Shown here piece by piece: positions 17,235-26,873 of a stretch of DNA of 64,000 nt. This DNA comes from Algoriphagus formosus. Lineage in GTDB: Bacteria; Bacteroidota; Bacteroidia; Cytophagales; Cyclobacteriaceae. Where the stretch lies: assembly GCF_002807035.1 (NCBI RefSeq), contig NZ_NIUC01000002.1, positions 1,827,267 through 1,891,266 on the forward strand, read 5' to 3'. Below the pieces are notes generated by a model, which saw only the letters and a program-made list of their open reading frames with translations, was not told the DNA's origin and ran no database searches. Numbering within the stretch: position 1 is the first letter of the stretch; each line of letters begins with the position of its first letter. A program made the position numbers and the translations under genes.

Positions 17235-18646
17235 ATATAAAGGAAATACATAGCGTCTTTTTTCTCGGAATCGGAGGGATAGGAATGAGTGCTTTAGCCC
17301 GTTGGTTTAAGCATAAAGGCTATGCCGTTTCCGGATACGATCGTACAGCCTCACCGCTTACTGACGAACTCCAAAATGAGGGTATTCTGGTGATGTTTGA
17401 GGATGATTCATGCAAGCTTCCAAGCAGTCTTTTTGATAATAAAGAGGCCTTGTTGGTGGTATGGACTCCTGCCGTACCTAGAGATTCGAAATTGTATCAA
17501 TTCTTTGAGCGAGAAAAAATCCAAATCAAAAAGCGCTCAGAGGTTCTTGGGGTTCTTTCATCAGAAAACTACACGGTAGCTGTGGCAGGTACCCATGGAA
17601 AGACCACCACTTCATCGATGATCGCTCATCTCTTAAAGTCAGCAAATAAGCCGGTAACAGCTTTCCTTGGTGGAATTACCCAAAATTATCAAAGCAATCT
17701 CCTGATCAATAGTTCGAAGGATAAAACTATCATGGTGGTAGAAGCTGATGAGTTTGATCGGTCTTTCCTTCGCTTAAATCCTGAAATGGAGATCATTACC
17801 AGTGTGGATCCTGACCATCTGGATATTTATGGTGATGAAAGTAGCATCGTCGATGGCTTCCGGGAGTTTGTAGGACTTCTCAAGAAAAAGGGAAAGCTAT
17901 TTATTCAGGACAAAGCTTTACAGCGATTGGGTGAACCGGTGGCTGATAAGAAAGGCATTTCCACCTATGGACTGAGAGCTTCTACTGGTATTCATGCGGA
18001 TAATGTTAAAGCCAAGCCAGGATCATTTGTCTTTGACTATCTGGATGGCAAGATGCAAATCAAGGGTTTGGAACTCTTTATTCCTGGTTTTCACAATGTG
18101 GAGAATGCACTTGCAGCGATAGCAGTCGCCCTGCATTTTGAATTGACTGAAGAGCAAATCAAAACGGGTCTGGCTAGCTTCCGAGGGGTCAAGCGCCGAT
18201 TTGAAATCCATCTCAACGAACCTCGCAAGGTATATGTGGACGACTATGCACATCATCCGGAGGAGATCCGTGCATGTCTGAGCTCGATTCGAGCTATGTA
18301 TCCGGGACTGAAGCTGACGGTGATTTTTCAGCCACATCTTTTTACCAGGACTAGGGATTTTGCTACAGGTTTTTCTGAGAGTCTTTCCCTCGCAGATCAG
18401 GTATTGCTTTTGGATATCTATCCGGCGAGAGAGCTTCCGATTCCAGGAGTGAATTCGGAAATGCTTTTGGAAAGCATTCAGGCAGATACAAAAATGACTG
18501 TGGCCAAAGAGAAGCTTTTCGAGGTTTTGGAAAGCCTACAGCCAGAAGTGCTGGTGACCATGGGGGCAGGCGATATTGATCGACTCGTGCCAAAAGTGAA
18601 ATTGTGGATTTCGGAAATGTCTAATTCAACTGAACAAGGAGTATGA
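17231..18646 (+). CDS. murC: UDP-N-acetylmuramate--L-alanine ligase MurC
   Basis: 471 residues from a TTG that overlaps the murG stop (TTGA). FLGIGGIGMSALA dinucleotide-like N-terminus, ATP loop GTHGKTT near 120-126, EADEFDRSF, and DDYAHHPEEI are typical. It adds L-Ala to UDP-MurNAc, the first amino acid of the stem peptide. It overlaps the ftsQ start by 4 bp. Confidence 0.97.
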   Translation: MNIKEIHSVFFLGIGGIGMSALARWFKHKGYAVSGYDRTASPLTDELQNEGILVMFEDDSCKLPSSLFDNKEALLVVWTPAVPRDSKLYQFFEREKIQIKKRSEVLGVLSSENYTVAVAGTHGKTTTSSMIAHLLKSANKPVTAFLGGITQNYQSNLLINSSKDKTIMVVEADEFDRSFLRLNPEMEIITSVDPDHLDIYGDESSIVDGFREFVGLLKKKGKLFIQDKALQRLGEPVADKKGISTYGLRASTGIHADNVKAKPGSFVFDYLDGKMQIKGLELFIPGFHNVENALAAIAVALHFELTEEQIKTGLASFRGVKRRFEIHLNEPRKVYVDDYAHHPEEIRACLSSIRAMYPGLKLTVIFQPHLFTRTRDFATGFSESLSLADQVLLLDIYPARELPIPGVNSEMLLESIQADTKMTVAKEKLFEVLESLQPEVLVTMGAGDIDRLVPKVKLWISEMSNSTEQGV

Positions 18647-19395
18647 AAAGACTGAAGAAATATGGAGTTTTTGTGATTTTGACCCTGATCTTGGGTGGCT
18701 TTATTGCTTTTGTAGAAAAGCAAAGTATCTACAAAACATACCAAGGAACAGAAGTCGAAATCGAGGGAGTAAGCGGATTGTATTTCGTGGATAAGCAGGA
18801 GATAGAAACCCTGCTGGCGGAAGCCTTTCCGAATTTGAAAGTAGGCCTCCTTCTCGAAGAGGTGCCATTGAATGCGATTGAGGATCGCCTAGAGGGGCAT
18901 CCATTTATCAAAATGGCTGATGCGAGTATAGGGCAGAAAGGAATCCTTCAACTCTACCTCGAGCAGCATCAACCTATTGCGAGGATTGTGCGCCCGCTTG
19001 CTGCTGATGGATACATCACCACCGAGGGTAAAATCATTCCCATTTCACCGAGCTATACGAGTCGTGTGCTGATACTTAGCGGTGATATGGCAGAAAAGCT
19101 ACTGAATGAGGGTGGAGTGATGAATCAAATGCCAGAATTGATGGATTTGATTCGCTTTATCTCAGAAGATGAATTTTGGAATGCACAAATCACGGAGGTG
19201 GAGATCAGGGAGCGTGATGACATTCGACTCTATCAGCAGGTGGGAGAGCAAGTGATTGAATTGGGAGATGCTGCAGATCTAGAGGATAAGTTTGATCGAA
19301 TTCAGATTTTCTACAGTGAAATTCTTCCCCGTAAAGGCTGGGATGCCTATGATCGGGTCAGTGTAAAATTTAAGGAACAAATAGTCTGTGAATAA
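18643..19395 (+). CDS. ftsQ: Cell division protein FtsQ
   Basis: 250 residues: short basic N-terminus, one membrane helix (residues ~7-25), a POTRA-like region with HPFIKMADASIGQKGILQLYLEQHQPIARI, and an FtsQ C-terminal beta domain. It bridges cytoplasmic and periplasmic divisome parts. Position between murC and ftsA confirms the call, since FtsQ is poorly conserved in sequence. Confidence 0.95.
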   Translation: MKRLKKYGVFVILTLILGGFIAFVEKQSIYKTYQGTEVEIEGVSGLYFVDKQEIETLLAEAFPNLKVGLLLEEVPLNAIEDRLEGHPFIKMADASIGQKGILQLYLEQHQPIARIVRPLAADGYITTEGKIIPISPSYTSRVLILSGDMAEKLLNEGGVMNQMPELMDLIRFISEDEFWNAQITEVEIRERDDIRLYQQVGEQVIELGDAADLEDKFDRIQIFYSEILPRKGWDAYDRVSVKFKEQIVCE

Positions 19396-19405
19396 AAGCT
19401 TGGGT

Positions 19406-20716
19406 ATGGAAAATGAAAAATTAATCGTCGGATTAGACATAGGCACCACAAAAATCTGTGCCATTGTCGGTCGCAAAAATGAATACGGAAAACTCGAAGT
19501 TCTGGGAATGGGCAAGGCCGTCTCAGATGGAGTGGACCGAGGTGTCGTTACCAACATCGACAAGACCGTGCACGCTATCCAAAAAGCCGTAGAAGAAGCT
19601 TCTGATATGGCTGATGTAGAAATAGGCGAGGTGATTGTCGGTATTGCCGGGCAGCACATTCAGAGCAAAATGCAAAGTGGAAGCATTATGCGTCAGCCAT
19701 CTGAAGATGAAATCACGGTAGAAGATGTACGCCGTCTTTCTTCTGAGATGGAAAATATTTTGGTACCTCCCGGAAACAGAATCATTCACGTGATGCCACA
19801 AGACTACACCGTGGATTACGAAGGAGGAATCAAAGATCCCGTGGGTATGTCCGGTACGCGCTTGGAGGCTGATTTCCATATCATCACAGCACAGACCACC
19901 GCGATCAACAACATCAACCGATGCGTGAGAAGAGCAGACCTTACATCCAAGCAATTGATACTGGAGCCTCTTGCAAGTTCCTTGGCGGTTCTTAGCGATG
20001 AAGAGAAAGAGGCAGGTGTTTGCTTGGTAGATATCGGAGGTGGTACGACGGACGTAGCGATTTTTTATGAAAATATCATCCGTCATACAGCGGTGATTCC
20101 ACTCGGAGGAAACATTATTACCAAAGATATCAAAGAAGGGTGTATGGTCATGCAGAAGCAGGCCGAACTCCTCAAAACGCGTTTTGGTAAAGCAATTGCC
20201 AACGAGGCCAATCCAAATGAGATCGTATCCATACCTGGTCTCAGAAACAGGCCTCCGAAGGAGATTTCCATTCGAAACCTTGCCAGCATTATTCAAGCCC
20301 GTATGGAGGAAATCATTGATATCGTCCAAAATGAGATTTGGCAAAGTGGCTATTACAAGAAGCTTACCGGAGGAATTGTCATCACAGGCGGCGGTTCACA
20401 GCTTCAGTGTATTTCCCAGCTTTTCGAATTCCAAACTGGCTTAGATACCCGCATCGGCTACCCAAATGAGCATCTAGGAAAGACCGCTCTCGAGGACGTC
20501 AAGAGCCCGATGTACGCTACCTCGGTAGGATTGGTTTTGGCAGGGTTCAAATCCCTGGATGACCGGGAAGAAAGCTACAATAAGCGCATTGCTAACGGCG
20601 GGGTGCAGAAAATCGCTCCCAAGCGGGAGTTCAATGCAAAAGATATTTTCCGAAACATCAGCGATAGGCTCAAGAGCATTATCCATGATGAAATCGGAGA
20701 CGATAGTAATTACTAG
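19406..20716 (+). CDS. ftsA: Cell division protein FtsA
   Basis: 436 residues from the ATG at 19406 (MENEKLIVGLDIGTTK). A GTG at 19388, overlapping ftsQ, would add six residues. Actin-fold motifs are the phosphate-1 loop VGLDIGTTKICA, the SHS2 insertion 1C domain after it, and LVDIGGGTTDVAIF (phosphate 2). The C-terminal end RNISDRLKSIIHDEI is a probable amphipathic membrane-targeting helix. It tethers FtsZ filaments to the membrane. Confidence 0.96.
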   Translation: MENEKLIVGLDIGTTKICAIVGRKNEYGKLEVLGMGKAVSDGVDRGVVTNIDKTVHAIQKAVEEASDMADVEIGEVIVGIAGQHIQSKMQSGSIMRQPSEDEITVEDVRRLSSEMENILVPPGNRIIHVMPQDYTVDYEGGIKDPVGMSGTRLEADFHIITAQTTAINNINRCVRRADLTSKQLILEPLASSLAVLSDEEKEAGVCLVDIGGGTTDVAIFYENIIRHTAVIPLGGNIITKDIKEGCMVMQKQAELLKTRFGKAIANEANPNEIVSIPGLRNRPPKEISIRNLASIIQARMEEIIDIVQNEIWQSGYYKKLTGGIVITGGGSQLQCISQLFEFQTGLDTRIGYPNEHLGKTALEDVKSPMYATSVGLVLAGFKSLDDREESYNKRIANGGVQKIAPKREFNAKDIFRNISDRLKSIIHDEIGDDSNY

Positions 20717-20812
20717 GGCTTATGATTGGGGAGATAATGGACGATGTCTTTTATTTCCCTCCATTTCAAACCTTAAACAAAAAACAGAAACTAGTTCACC
20801 AAATAAATAAAT

Positions 20813-22459
20813 ATGTCAGATAACATGAAAGATTACAGATTTGATCTTCCAAAAAATCAAAAGTCAATTATCAAGGTAATTGGCGTCGGAGGTGGTGGCT
20901 CTAATGCAGTCAACCACATGTACAATCAAGGAATCAAGGACGTGGAGTTTGTCGTGGTCAATACCGACGCACAAGCTTTGAAGTCCAGTCCAGTTCCTTT
21001 GAGGCTTCAGTTAGGTGCTAACCTAACAGAGGGACTTGGTGCAGGTGCCAATCCTGAGCAAGGAAAAAATGCCGCACTTGAGTCTCAGGAGGAAATCCGA
21101 GAGCTACTCGCAGACAACACCAAAATGGTATTTATCACTGCCGGAATGGGTGGCGGAACCGGTACAGGAGCTGCGCCAGTATTGGCTAAGATTGCCAAGG
21201 AGTTGAATATCCTGACTGTCGGTATTGTGACTGCGCCATTTATGTTTGAGGGTCGCAAGAAGATGGCAGTCGCTCAGGCAGGTATCGAGGCTTTGAGAGA
21301 AAACTGTGATACAGTTCTTGTCATTCTAAATGACAAGCTAAGAGAGATTTATGGCAATTTGGCTATCCGAACTGCATTTGGAAAAGCCGATGATATCTTG
21401 ACTACAGCTGCAAAATCCATTGCTGAGATCATTACGATCCATCAGGATGTCAATGTGGACTTTGAAGATGTGAAGACTGTCATGAAAGATGCGGGTGCAG
21501 CTGTCATGGGATCTTCTACAGAAGAAGGCGAAGGCCGTGCTATCCGTGCCGCCGGCGCTGCAATTTCCTCTCCGCTTCTGAACAATGTCGATATCAAAGG
21601 AGCAGAGAAAATCCTACTTTCTATTATGTCCGGTGAGGATGAAGAACTTTCCATGGATGAGTTGAGTGAGATCACTGAGTACATCCAAGAGAAGGCCGGT
21701 GATAATGCCGAAGTGATCTTCGGTCAGGGCATCGATCCAGAACTTGGCAAAGCTATCCGGGTAACGGTGATTGCCACGGGTTTTGAAATGGATAAACTAG
21801 ATGGAACTCCAGCTGCTAAGCCAAAAGCTCAGATCGAACCAACTCCTGCACCAGTGGTAAAGGACATAAAGCCAGCTGAAGAAGAGGAAGAGATCAAAAC
21901 CGTGATCAATCTGGAAAGCGGCAAAAGTGAAAAAGTGAAAGAAGAGCCGATTGCAGGAAGCACTTTCGTTTTCTCTAAACCCAATAAGCCAGTAGAGGAG
22001 CCAAAAGAGGAGGAAAAAGAAGAGCCTCGTCAGGAGACTTTCCGGTTTGATCTTCCAAAAGCTACTCCGGAGCAACCAAAAGAAGAATCTACTCCAGCTT
22101 CAGAACGAATTGTTCATGATCTGTATGAAGAAGAAGATGAGCCGAAGAATGAAGTGAAGGCAGAGGAAGAAAATGCTGATCCGGCTAAGCCTGTTTATGC
22201 AAACGACTTCTATGAGCAAATGAAGCAAAAAGCTATTCAGCGTGCTCATGAGCGTTTTGAAAAGCTAAAAGGAAACCGGTCATTCAACCCGAGTCCTGAA
22301 GAACTCAAGGAAAAACTTGAAGTACCGGCTTACCTTCGAAAGAATGTTACATTGAGCGAGCCTGAGCATAGTTCTGAGAACAATATCAGCAAGTTCAATG
22401 TAAGTGATGAAAATGAGATTTTGGGGAATAATCGCTTTCTCCACGATAATGTGGATTAA
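20813..22459 (+). CDS. ftsZ: Cell division protein FtsZ
   Basis: 548 residues, long because of an acidic, Glu/Pro/Lys-rich linker (about residues 330-500). The tubulin-like GTPase domain has GVGGGGSNAVNHM, the GTP signature MGGGTGTGAAP near 111-121, and NVDFEDVKTVM. The conserved C-terminal peptide VPAYLRKNV that binds FtsA lies near residues 503-511 and is followed by about 37 extra residues. A 96-bp gap separates it from ftsA; no clear promoter was recognised in it. The stop is 3 bp from the stop of the convergent reductase gene. Confidence 0.98.
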   Translation: MSDNMKDYRFDLPKNQKSIIKVIGVGGGGSNAVNHMYNQGIKDVEFVVVNTDAQALKSSPVPLRLQLGANLTEGLGAGANPEQGKNAALESQEEIRELLADNTKMVFITAGMGGGTGTGAAPVLAKIAKELNILTVGIVTAPFMFEGRKKMAVAQAGIEALRENCDTVLVILNDKLREIYGNLAIRTAFGKADDILTTAAKSIAEIITIHQDVNVDFEDVKTVMKDAGAAVMGSSTEEGEGRAIRAAGAAISSPLLNNVDIKGAEKILLSIMSGEDEELSMDELSEITEYIQEKAGDNAEVIFGQGIDPELGKAIRVTVIATGFEMDKLDGTPAAKPKAQIEPTPAPVVKDIKPAEEEEEIKTVINLESGKSEKVKEEPIAGSTFVFSKPNKPVEEPKEEEKEEPRQETFRFDLPKATPEQPKEESTPASERIVHDLYEEEDEPKNEVKAEEENADPAKPVYANDFYEQMKQKAIQRAHERFEKLKGNRSFNPSPEELKEKLEVPAYLRKNVTLSEPEHSSENNISKFNVSDENEILGNNRFLHDNVD

Positions 22460-22462
22460 GGA

Positions 22463-22987
22463 TTAAAACTCCATTAACATCTCTGCTTGGGTTTGCAGCA
22501 GTTCTATATAAAGCTTGTTGGTGAGCAAGTTATCTGACATATTCTGCTCTATTTTGGCTAGTTTTGGCTTGAGAGCAAGGACATGCATTCCCAAGTAATG
22601 GAAAATATCAGTGAGGTGGCTCAGTGCGATGCCACCTCCTCCTATTCCTGAAGAAAGGCCGACTAGTGCGGCCTTTTTGTTTCTAAACGTATTGGGATAA
22701 GTCATCCCATCAATGAAAGTCTTCAGAATTCCCGGAAAAGAACCATTGTATTCAGGGACGATGAAGATGAATTTTTGGCCTTCGGCTACCTTTTGGTGAA
22801 AGCGATTGTAGGATTCATTTTTTCCGTTGTTTTCATAGAGTGCTGTTTCTATAAAATCATTTGGAAGTTCTTCTAGCTCTAAAATTTCGGAGGCTTGTCC
22901 TTTCTCACTTAAGATTTGTTGATATTGAAGTGCAATCAGTTTGGATACTGAGTTTTTTCTATTGGTACCAAGTATAATTTTAATCAT
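22463..22987 (-). CDS. NAD(P)H-dependent FMN reductase family oxidoreductase
   Basis: 174 residues from the ATG at 22987 (MIKIILGTNRKNS). An upstream in-frame start would add 14 residues without similarity to the fold. The flavodoxin-like FMN-binding pattern GTNRKNSVSKLI and VPEYNGSFPGILKTFIDGM is that of the NADPH_dep_FMN_red family. It is a cytoplasmic quinone, azo or chromate reductase type; the substrate is unknown. It is convergent with ftsZ with only 3 bp between stop codons and no recognisable terminator. Confidence 0.9.
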   Translation of the reverse strand: MIKIILGTNRKNSVSKLIALQYQQILSEKGQASEILELEELPNDFIETALYENNGKNESYNRFHQKVAEGQKFIFIVPEYNGSFPGILKTFIDGMTYPNTFRNKKAALVGLSSGIGGGGIALSHLTDIFHYLGMHVLALKPKLAKIEQNMSDNLLTNKLYIELLQTQAEMLMEF

Positions 22988-23080
22988 AGCTTCTTTTGAA
23001 TAACAAAGAATACAAGCTTTGGGCATCAAAAGTTCGAGGGATGGCTTAGATTCCTATCTTTAGGAGAAATTTTAAAACCG

Positions 23081-23899
23081 ATGAACTACCTTACTCAAAT
23101 TCATGAAGCGGCTAGATTCCTGAAAAATCTTTGCCCAGATCCTGTAGAAAATTTGATCATTTTGGGTACTGGATTGGGAAAGCTGGGAGATCAGATTGAT
23201 ATCAGTCTGGAGATTGATTACAGCGATATTCCTCATTTTCCCATTTCGACAGTCGAGACTCACTCCGGGAAGCTACTGATTGGTACTTTGGCTGGAAAGC
23301 CAGTGATTGCTATGCGAGGCCGTTTTCATTACTATGAGGGATATTCGATGCAGCAGCTCACTTTTCCGGTGAGGGTGATGAAGCACTTAGGAGTGAAAAG
23401 ACTGTTTGTTTCCAATGCTTCAGGTGGCCTCAATCCGGATCAAGCTGTAGGTGATGTCATGATTTTGACAGACCATATTAACCTACTCCCTGATAACCCC
23501 CTACGAGGTGAAAACCCTCCTGAGTTTGGTCCGAGATTTCCAGATATGAGTGACGCTTATTCCAGTCGCTTGGTGGAAATGGCGCTGGAAATCGCAAAGG
23601 AAAATCGTTTTAAAATTCATACAGGAGTCTATGCAGCTGTTTCAGGGCCAAATTTGGAAACCCCAGCTGAATACCGTTTCATTCGCATCATTGGAGCAGA
23701 TGCTGTGGGAATGAGCACGGTACCAGAAGTAATCGTCGCACGCCAATCCAACATGGAAGTCTTCGGGATTTCGGCCATTACCGACCTTGGCGTACCTGGG
23801 AAGATTCACAAAATCACCCTAGATGATGTAGTGGCGGCAGCAGCCAAAGCAGAGCCTATTTTAAGTAAAATTTTACTTGAATTGATCAAAAGGGTTTAA
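23081..23899 (+). CDS. Purine-nucleoside phosphorylase (trimeric PNP family)
   Basis: 272 residues. Signature RFHYYEGYSMQQLTFPVRVM, phosphate-binding GTGLGKLGD, SNASGG, SGPNLETPAEYRFIR and ADAVGMSTVPEVIVARQ (the Glu of NLETPAEY and the later VGMSTVPE line the nucleoside site). It splits purine nucleosides with phosphate for salvage in the cytoplasm. Its last 4 bp overlap the end of the convergent lipoprotein gene. Confidence 0.96.
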   Translation: MNYLTQIHEAARFLKNLCPDPVENLIILGTGLGKLGDQIDISLEIDYSDIPHFPISTVETHSGKLLIGTLAGKPVIAMRGRFHYYEGYSMQQLTFPVRVMKHLGVKRLFVSNASGGLNPDQAVGDVMILTDHINLLPDNPLRGENPPEFGPRFPDMSDAYSSRLVEMALEIAKENRFKIHTGVYAAVSGPNLETPAEYRFIRIIGADAVGMSTVPEVIVARQSNMEVFGISAITDLGVPGKIHKITLDDVVAAAAKAEPILSKILLELIKRV

Positions 23900-24366
23900 T
23901 CCTGCGGGAGCTGATCAATCGCCTGTAGAACTGATTCCATGTAAGGTTTGATCTCTTCAGGCCAGGTGCCCGGATCCGTATCTACTTGCCAATACAAGGC
24001 TCCAGTCTCATTTTCGAAGGCAAAATAAATAGCACCCTGATCATCGCAGTCAGGGCATCCTATCACTGCGAAAGGATCATTTCTTAGGTACTGAGGAAAA
24101 TTATTTTCCAGATTCTGAGCGATAGAAACCCATTGTGCATCAAGTGGATCTGCTTGATAAGTAATCAAGGCTGCTTCCCGGAAGCTATTCAGATTGTCTG
24201 CGTATAGCTTTCCATTCTCTAGTTTGTAGATTTTGATGCAATTTCCAGTGCAAAAGGCTGACCACCAACCGAAAATAAAGGCATCTTTTTGAGGAACTTC
24301 ATCTTCCTGACTACAACCTAGGAATAGGGAAAGAATAAGTAGTGAAGAAATATAAATCCGTCTCAT
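23896..24366 (-). CDS. Hypothetical lipoprotein
   Basis: 156 residues. A signal peptide with lipobox LFLGC gives a lipidated Cys18. The mature part contains five further cysteines (FCTGNC, GCPDC) that could form disulfides or bind metal, and is acidic and aromatic-rich. No family was recognised. It is divergent from the TonB receptor gene, with which it shares an 89-bp intergenic region. Confidence 0.8.
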   Translation of the reverse strand: MRRIYISSLLILSLFLGCSQEDEVPQKDAFIFGWWSAFCTGNCIKIYKLENGKLYADNLNSFREAALITYQADPLDAQWVSIAQNLENNFPQYLRNDPFAVIGCPDCDDQGAIYFAFENETGALYWQVDTDPGTWPEEIKPYMESVLQAIDQLPQD

Positions 24367-24375
24367 TTGATCATT

Positions 24376-24408
24376 TTTGTGGATATTACGTGAGAAATTT
24401 TAAGTTTG
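24376..24408 (+). promoter_or_regulatory. Promoter of the TonB receptor operon
   Basis: TTTG at 24376-24379, 21-bp spacer and TAAGTTTG at 24401-24408 fit the Bacteroidota -33/-7 consensus exactly. The predicted start near 24415 leaves about 40 nt of leader before the ATG at 24456. Confidence 0.75.
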
Positions 24409-24455
24409 TTCTAATTCTTAAAATGGATTATTTGTCCATTTTTGAATATAAAATT

Positions 24456-26873
24456 ATGCGATTTACTCTTTTCTGCTTTTTATTTCTTTTTACCATCTCA
24501 GGACTCCGCTCTCAAGTTATTCCGGATTCTTTGAAATACGCTTTTGGAAAAGCAGAAGGGACCTTGCAGGAAAGCTACATTTTGACTGGGAAAGTAATAG
24601 ATAAAGAAACCGGAGAGCCTGTGGAAGGTGTTGGACTGCATTTGGATGGCTTTTATACTGGTATCAATTCTGATCGTTTTGGCACTTATTACATCACGCT
24701 TTCTCCAGGTTTTCATAGACTGACGTTTAGGCACCTATCCAAAGTTCCCGTATTCACCGAGTTGACAATCTATTCAAATGCTGTCATGAATACTTTTATG
24801 ACTGAGAAAAGCTACGAGCTGGAAGGAGTAGTGGTGCAGTCTGATGAGCCGGATCGAAATGTCAGAAACCCTATCACGGGTGTTACAAAACTGACAACTC
24901 GTGAATTACGGGCGATTCCAGCCTTTCTGGGCGAGGCAGATATTTTTAAAGGTCTCCAGCTCCTTCCGGGAGTCAGTTCGGTAGGAGAGGGTACCTCAGG
25001 AATCAATGTGCGAGGGGCCAAAACAGATCAAAATCTCCTGCTGATGGACGAGGCGATCGTTTTAAGCTCCAATCATGCCCTAGGCTTTTTATCTGCTTTC
25101 AATGCCGATGTCACAGAGACTTTTACTCTTTATAAGGGAAACCTTCCGGCAACTTTTGGAGGTCGGGCAGGTTCGGCCTTGAATATTGAAATGAAGCCCG
25201 GTTCTACAGAAAGTTGGCAAGGTCAAATCGGAGTAGGAACGTCCAATGGAAAGGTTCTTCTGGAAGGACCGATCAAAAAAGATAAAGTAGGATTGATATT
25301 CGGAGGTAGGATTTCCAATGCCAATTGGCTGCTACGAAGAGCAAGGGACTTTGATATTCAAAATTCCCAACTTGACTTTTATGACGGCTATCTAGGACTT
25401 AATTGGAAAATAGCTCAAGGACACAATTTGGAGGCGAAAACCCTATTAACGGGTGATTATTTTAAGTTTTCAGACGAGTTTGGCTATGATTGGTCCAACC
25501 GAGTAAGCAGTTTGAATTATCGTGGGGTTTTAGGAGAAAATTGGTCGATTAAGGCATTGTTTGCAGATGGTGATTTTTCCAATTCCTTTTTCGATCCGGA
25601 GGGTCTCGATGCGGCATCGGTAGAAAATGGCATGCGCTATCAGCAGGCAAAAGCAACACTGACTTGGGCCAATGAAAAGCTTGCGATAAATTCAGGAGTG
25701 GAGGCGGTTTACTATCAAGGCAAGGATGAGCGAAGAAGTCCTTTTTCAGCTGAATCCAATGTGCTCGAAGAAAAAATTGGGAAAGAGCGTGGCTTGGAAG
25801 TCGGCCTTTTCTCGAGTTTGGAATGGGATATCTCAGAGAAGACGGGTTTGGTAGGAGGGCTTCGCTTTGTGCAGTACAATCAACTCGGTCCAGATACGGT
25901 CTATCAATACAACGAAATAGGGCCGATTGCTACTGAGCAAATTGTAGGACAGGAGGTTTTTGAGGGTGGTTCTATCCAAACTTATTCCGGTCTGGAGCCA
26001 AGAATCTCCATTCGTCATAACTTAGATCAAAATGCCTCTCTGAAAGGCAGCTATGCGCGGCTGTATCAGTATATCCAATCTATCAGCAATACCTTCGGGC
26101 CTACTCCGATTGATCTTTGGCAACTTAGCACCCGATACATCCCTCCACAGCGATCGGATAATTTTTCCTTGGGATTTTTTAGAAATAGCAAGGATAACAA
26201 ATGGGAGTTTTCGCTCGACGGATTCTATAGAATCACTCAAAATCAAATCGAATACCGGGATTTTGCTCAGGTCTTTCTCAATCCTCACATGGAGACCGAA
26301 GTCGTAATAGGTGAAGGAAGGGCTTACGGAGCGGAGTTTTTGATCAAAAAAAATCTGGGAGTTGTCACTGGCTGGCTTGCCTACACTTATTCTCGGTCTT
26401 TCTTCAGAAGTCAGGGCCAGTTTGAGGAAACCCAAATCAATGGTGGGGATTGGTTTCCTAGCAACTATGATAAACCACATGAGGTCAATTTCATTCTCAG
26501 TCGAAAAATGTACCCAAGAGGTCTTTTTAACTTGAGTATCAACTATGCCACCGGAAGGCCAGTCAGTGCGGTGAATGCCAGCTATGTCGTCAATTCATTG
26601 ATTATCCCAGAGTATAGCGAGCGAAATCAATATCGTATCCCTGATTACTTTCGGGTGGATGTTTCCTACACGGTGGAGAAGGTGTTTTCTAAAAAAGGAG
26701 ACAGTTTGAATTTCAGTATTTACAATCTTTTTGGAAGGAGAAATGCCTATTCGGTTTTTTGGCAAAAGGATGGGGATAGTAGGCAGTTGAGGCCATACCG
26801 TTTGGCGGTATTAGGGTCTATTTTCCCTTCGATTACGTATAGTATTCAATTTGGAGGAGGTGAAAATGAGTAG
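24456..26873 (+). CDS. TonB-dependent outer membrane receptor with carboxypeptidase-regulatory-like domain
   Basis: 805 residues from the ATG at 24456, which starts a clear signal peptide (MRFTLFCFLFLFTISGLRSQ). Upstream in-frame ATGs give a hydrophilic extension and overlap the promoter. Residues ~40-130 form a CarboxypepD_reg-like beta-sandwich (TGKVIDKETGEPVEGVGL), followed by the plug (LLPGVSSVGEGTSGINVRG, LLLMDEAIVL) and a beta barrel ending YSIQFGGGENE. It imports a bulky ligand across the outer membrane with TonB energy. The downstream DUF4249 lipoprotein is its usual partner. The substrate is not evident; it is not a SusC/SusD arrangement. Confidence 0.93.
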   Translation: MRFTLFCFLFLFTISGLRSQVIPDSLKYAFGKAEGTLQESYILTGKVIDKETGEPVEGVGLHLDGFYTGINSDRFGTYYITLSPGFHRLTFRHLSKVPVFTELTIYSNAVMNTFMTEKSYELEGVVVQSDEPDRNVRNPITGVTKLTTRELRAIPAFLGEADIFKGLQLLPGVSSVGEGTSGINVRGAKTDQNLLLMDEAIVLSSNHALGFLSAFNADVTETFTLYKGNLPATFGGRAGSALNIEMKPGSTESWQGQIGVGTSNGKVLLEGPIKKDKVGLIFGGRISNANWLLRRARDFDIQNSQLDFYDGYLGLNWKIAQGHNLEAKTLLTGDYFKFSDEFGYDWSNRVSSLNYRGVLGENWSIKALFADGDFSNSFFDPEGLDAASVENGMRYQQAKATLTWANEKLAINSGVEAVYYQGKDERRSPFSAESNVLEEKIGKERGLEVGLFSSLEWDISEKTGLVGGLRFVQYNQLGPDTVYQYNEIGPIATEQIVGQEVFEGGSIQTYSGLEPRISIRHNLDQNASLKGSYARLYQYIQSISNTFGPTPIDLWQLSTRYIPPQRSDNFSLGFFRNSKDNKWEFSLDGFYRITQNQIEYRDFAQVFLNPHMETEVVIGEGRAYGAEFLIKKNLGVVTGWLAYTYSRSFFRSQGQFEETQINGGDWFPSNYDKPHEVNFILSRKMYPRGLFNLSINYATGRPVSAVNASYVVNSLIIPEYSERNQYRIPDYFRVDVSYTVEKVFSKKGDSLNFSIYNLFGRRNAYSVFWQKDGDSRQLRPYRLAVLGSIFPSITYSIQFGGGENE
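26853..26860 (+). promoter_or_regulatory. Strong Shine-Dalgarno before the DUF4249 gene
   Basis: GGAGGAGG ends 5 bp before the ATG at 26866. It is unusual in this window, where most genes lack such a sequence. It lies within the end of the receptor gene and supports the start at 26866 over the in-frame TTG at 26851. Confidence 0.7.
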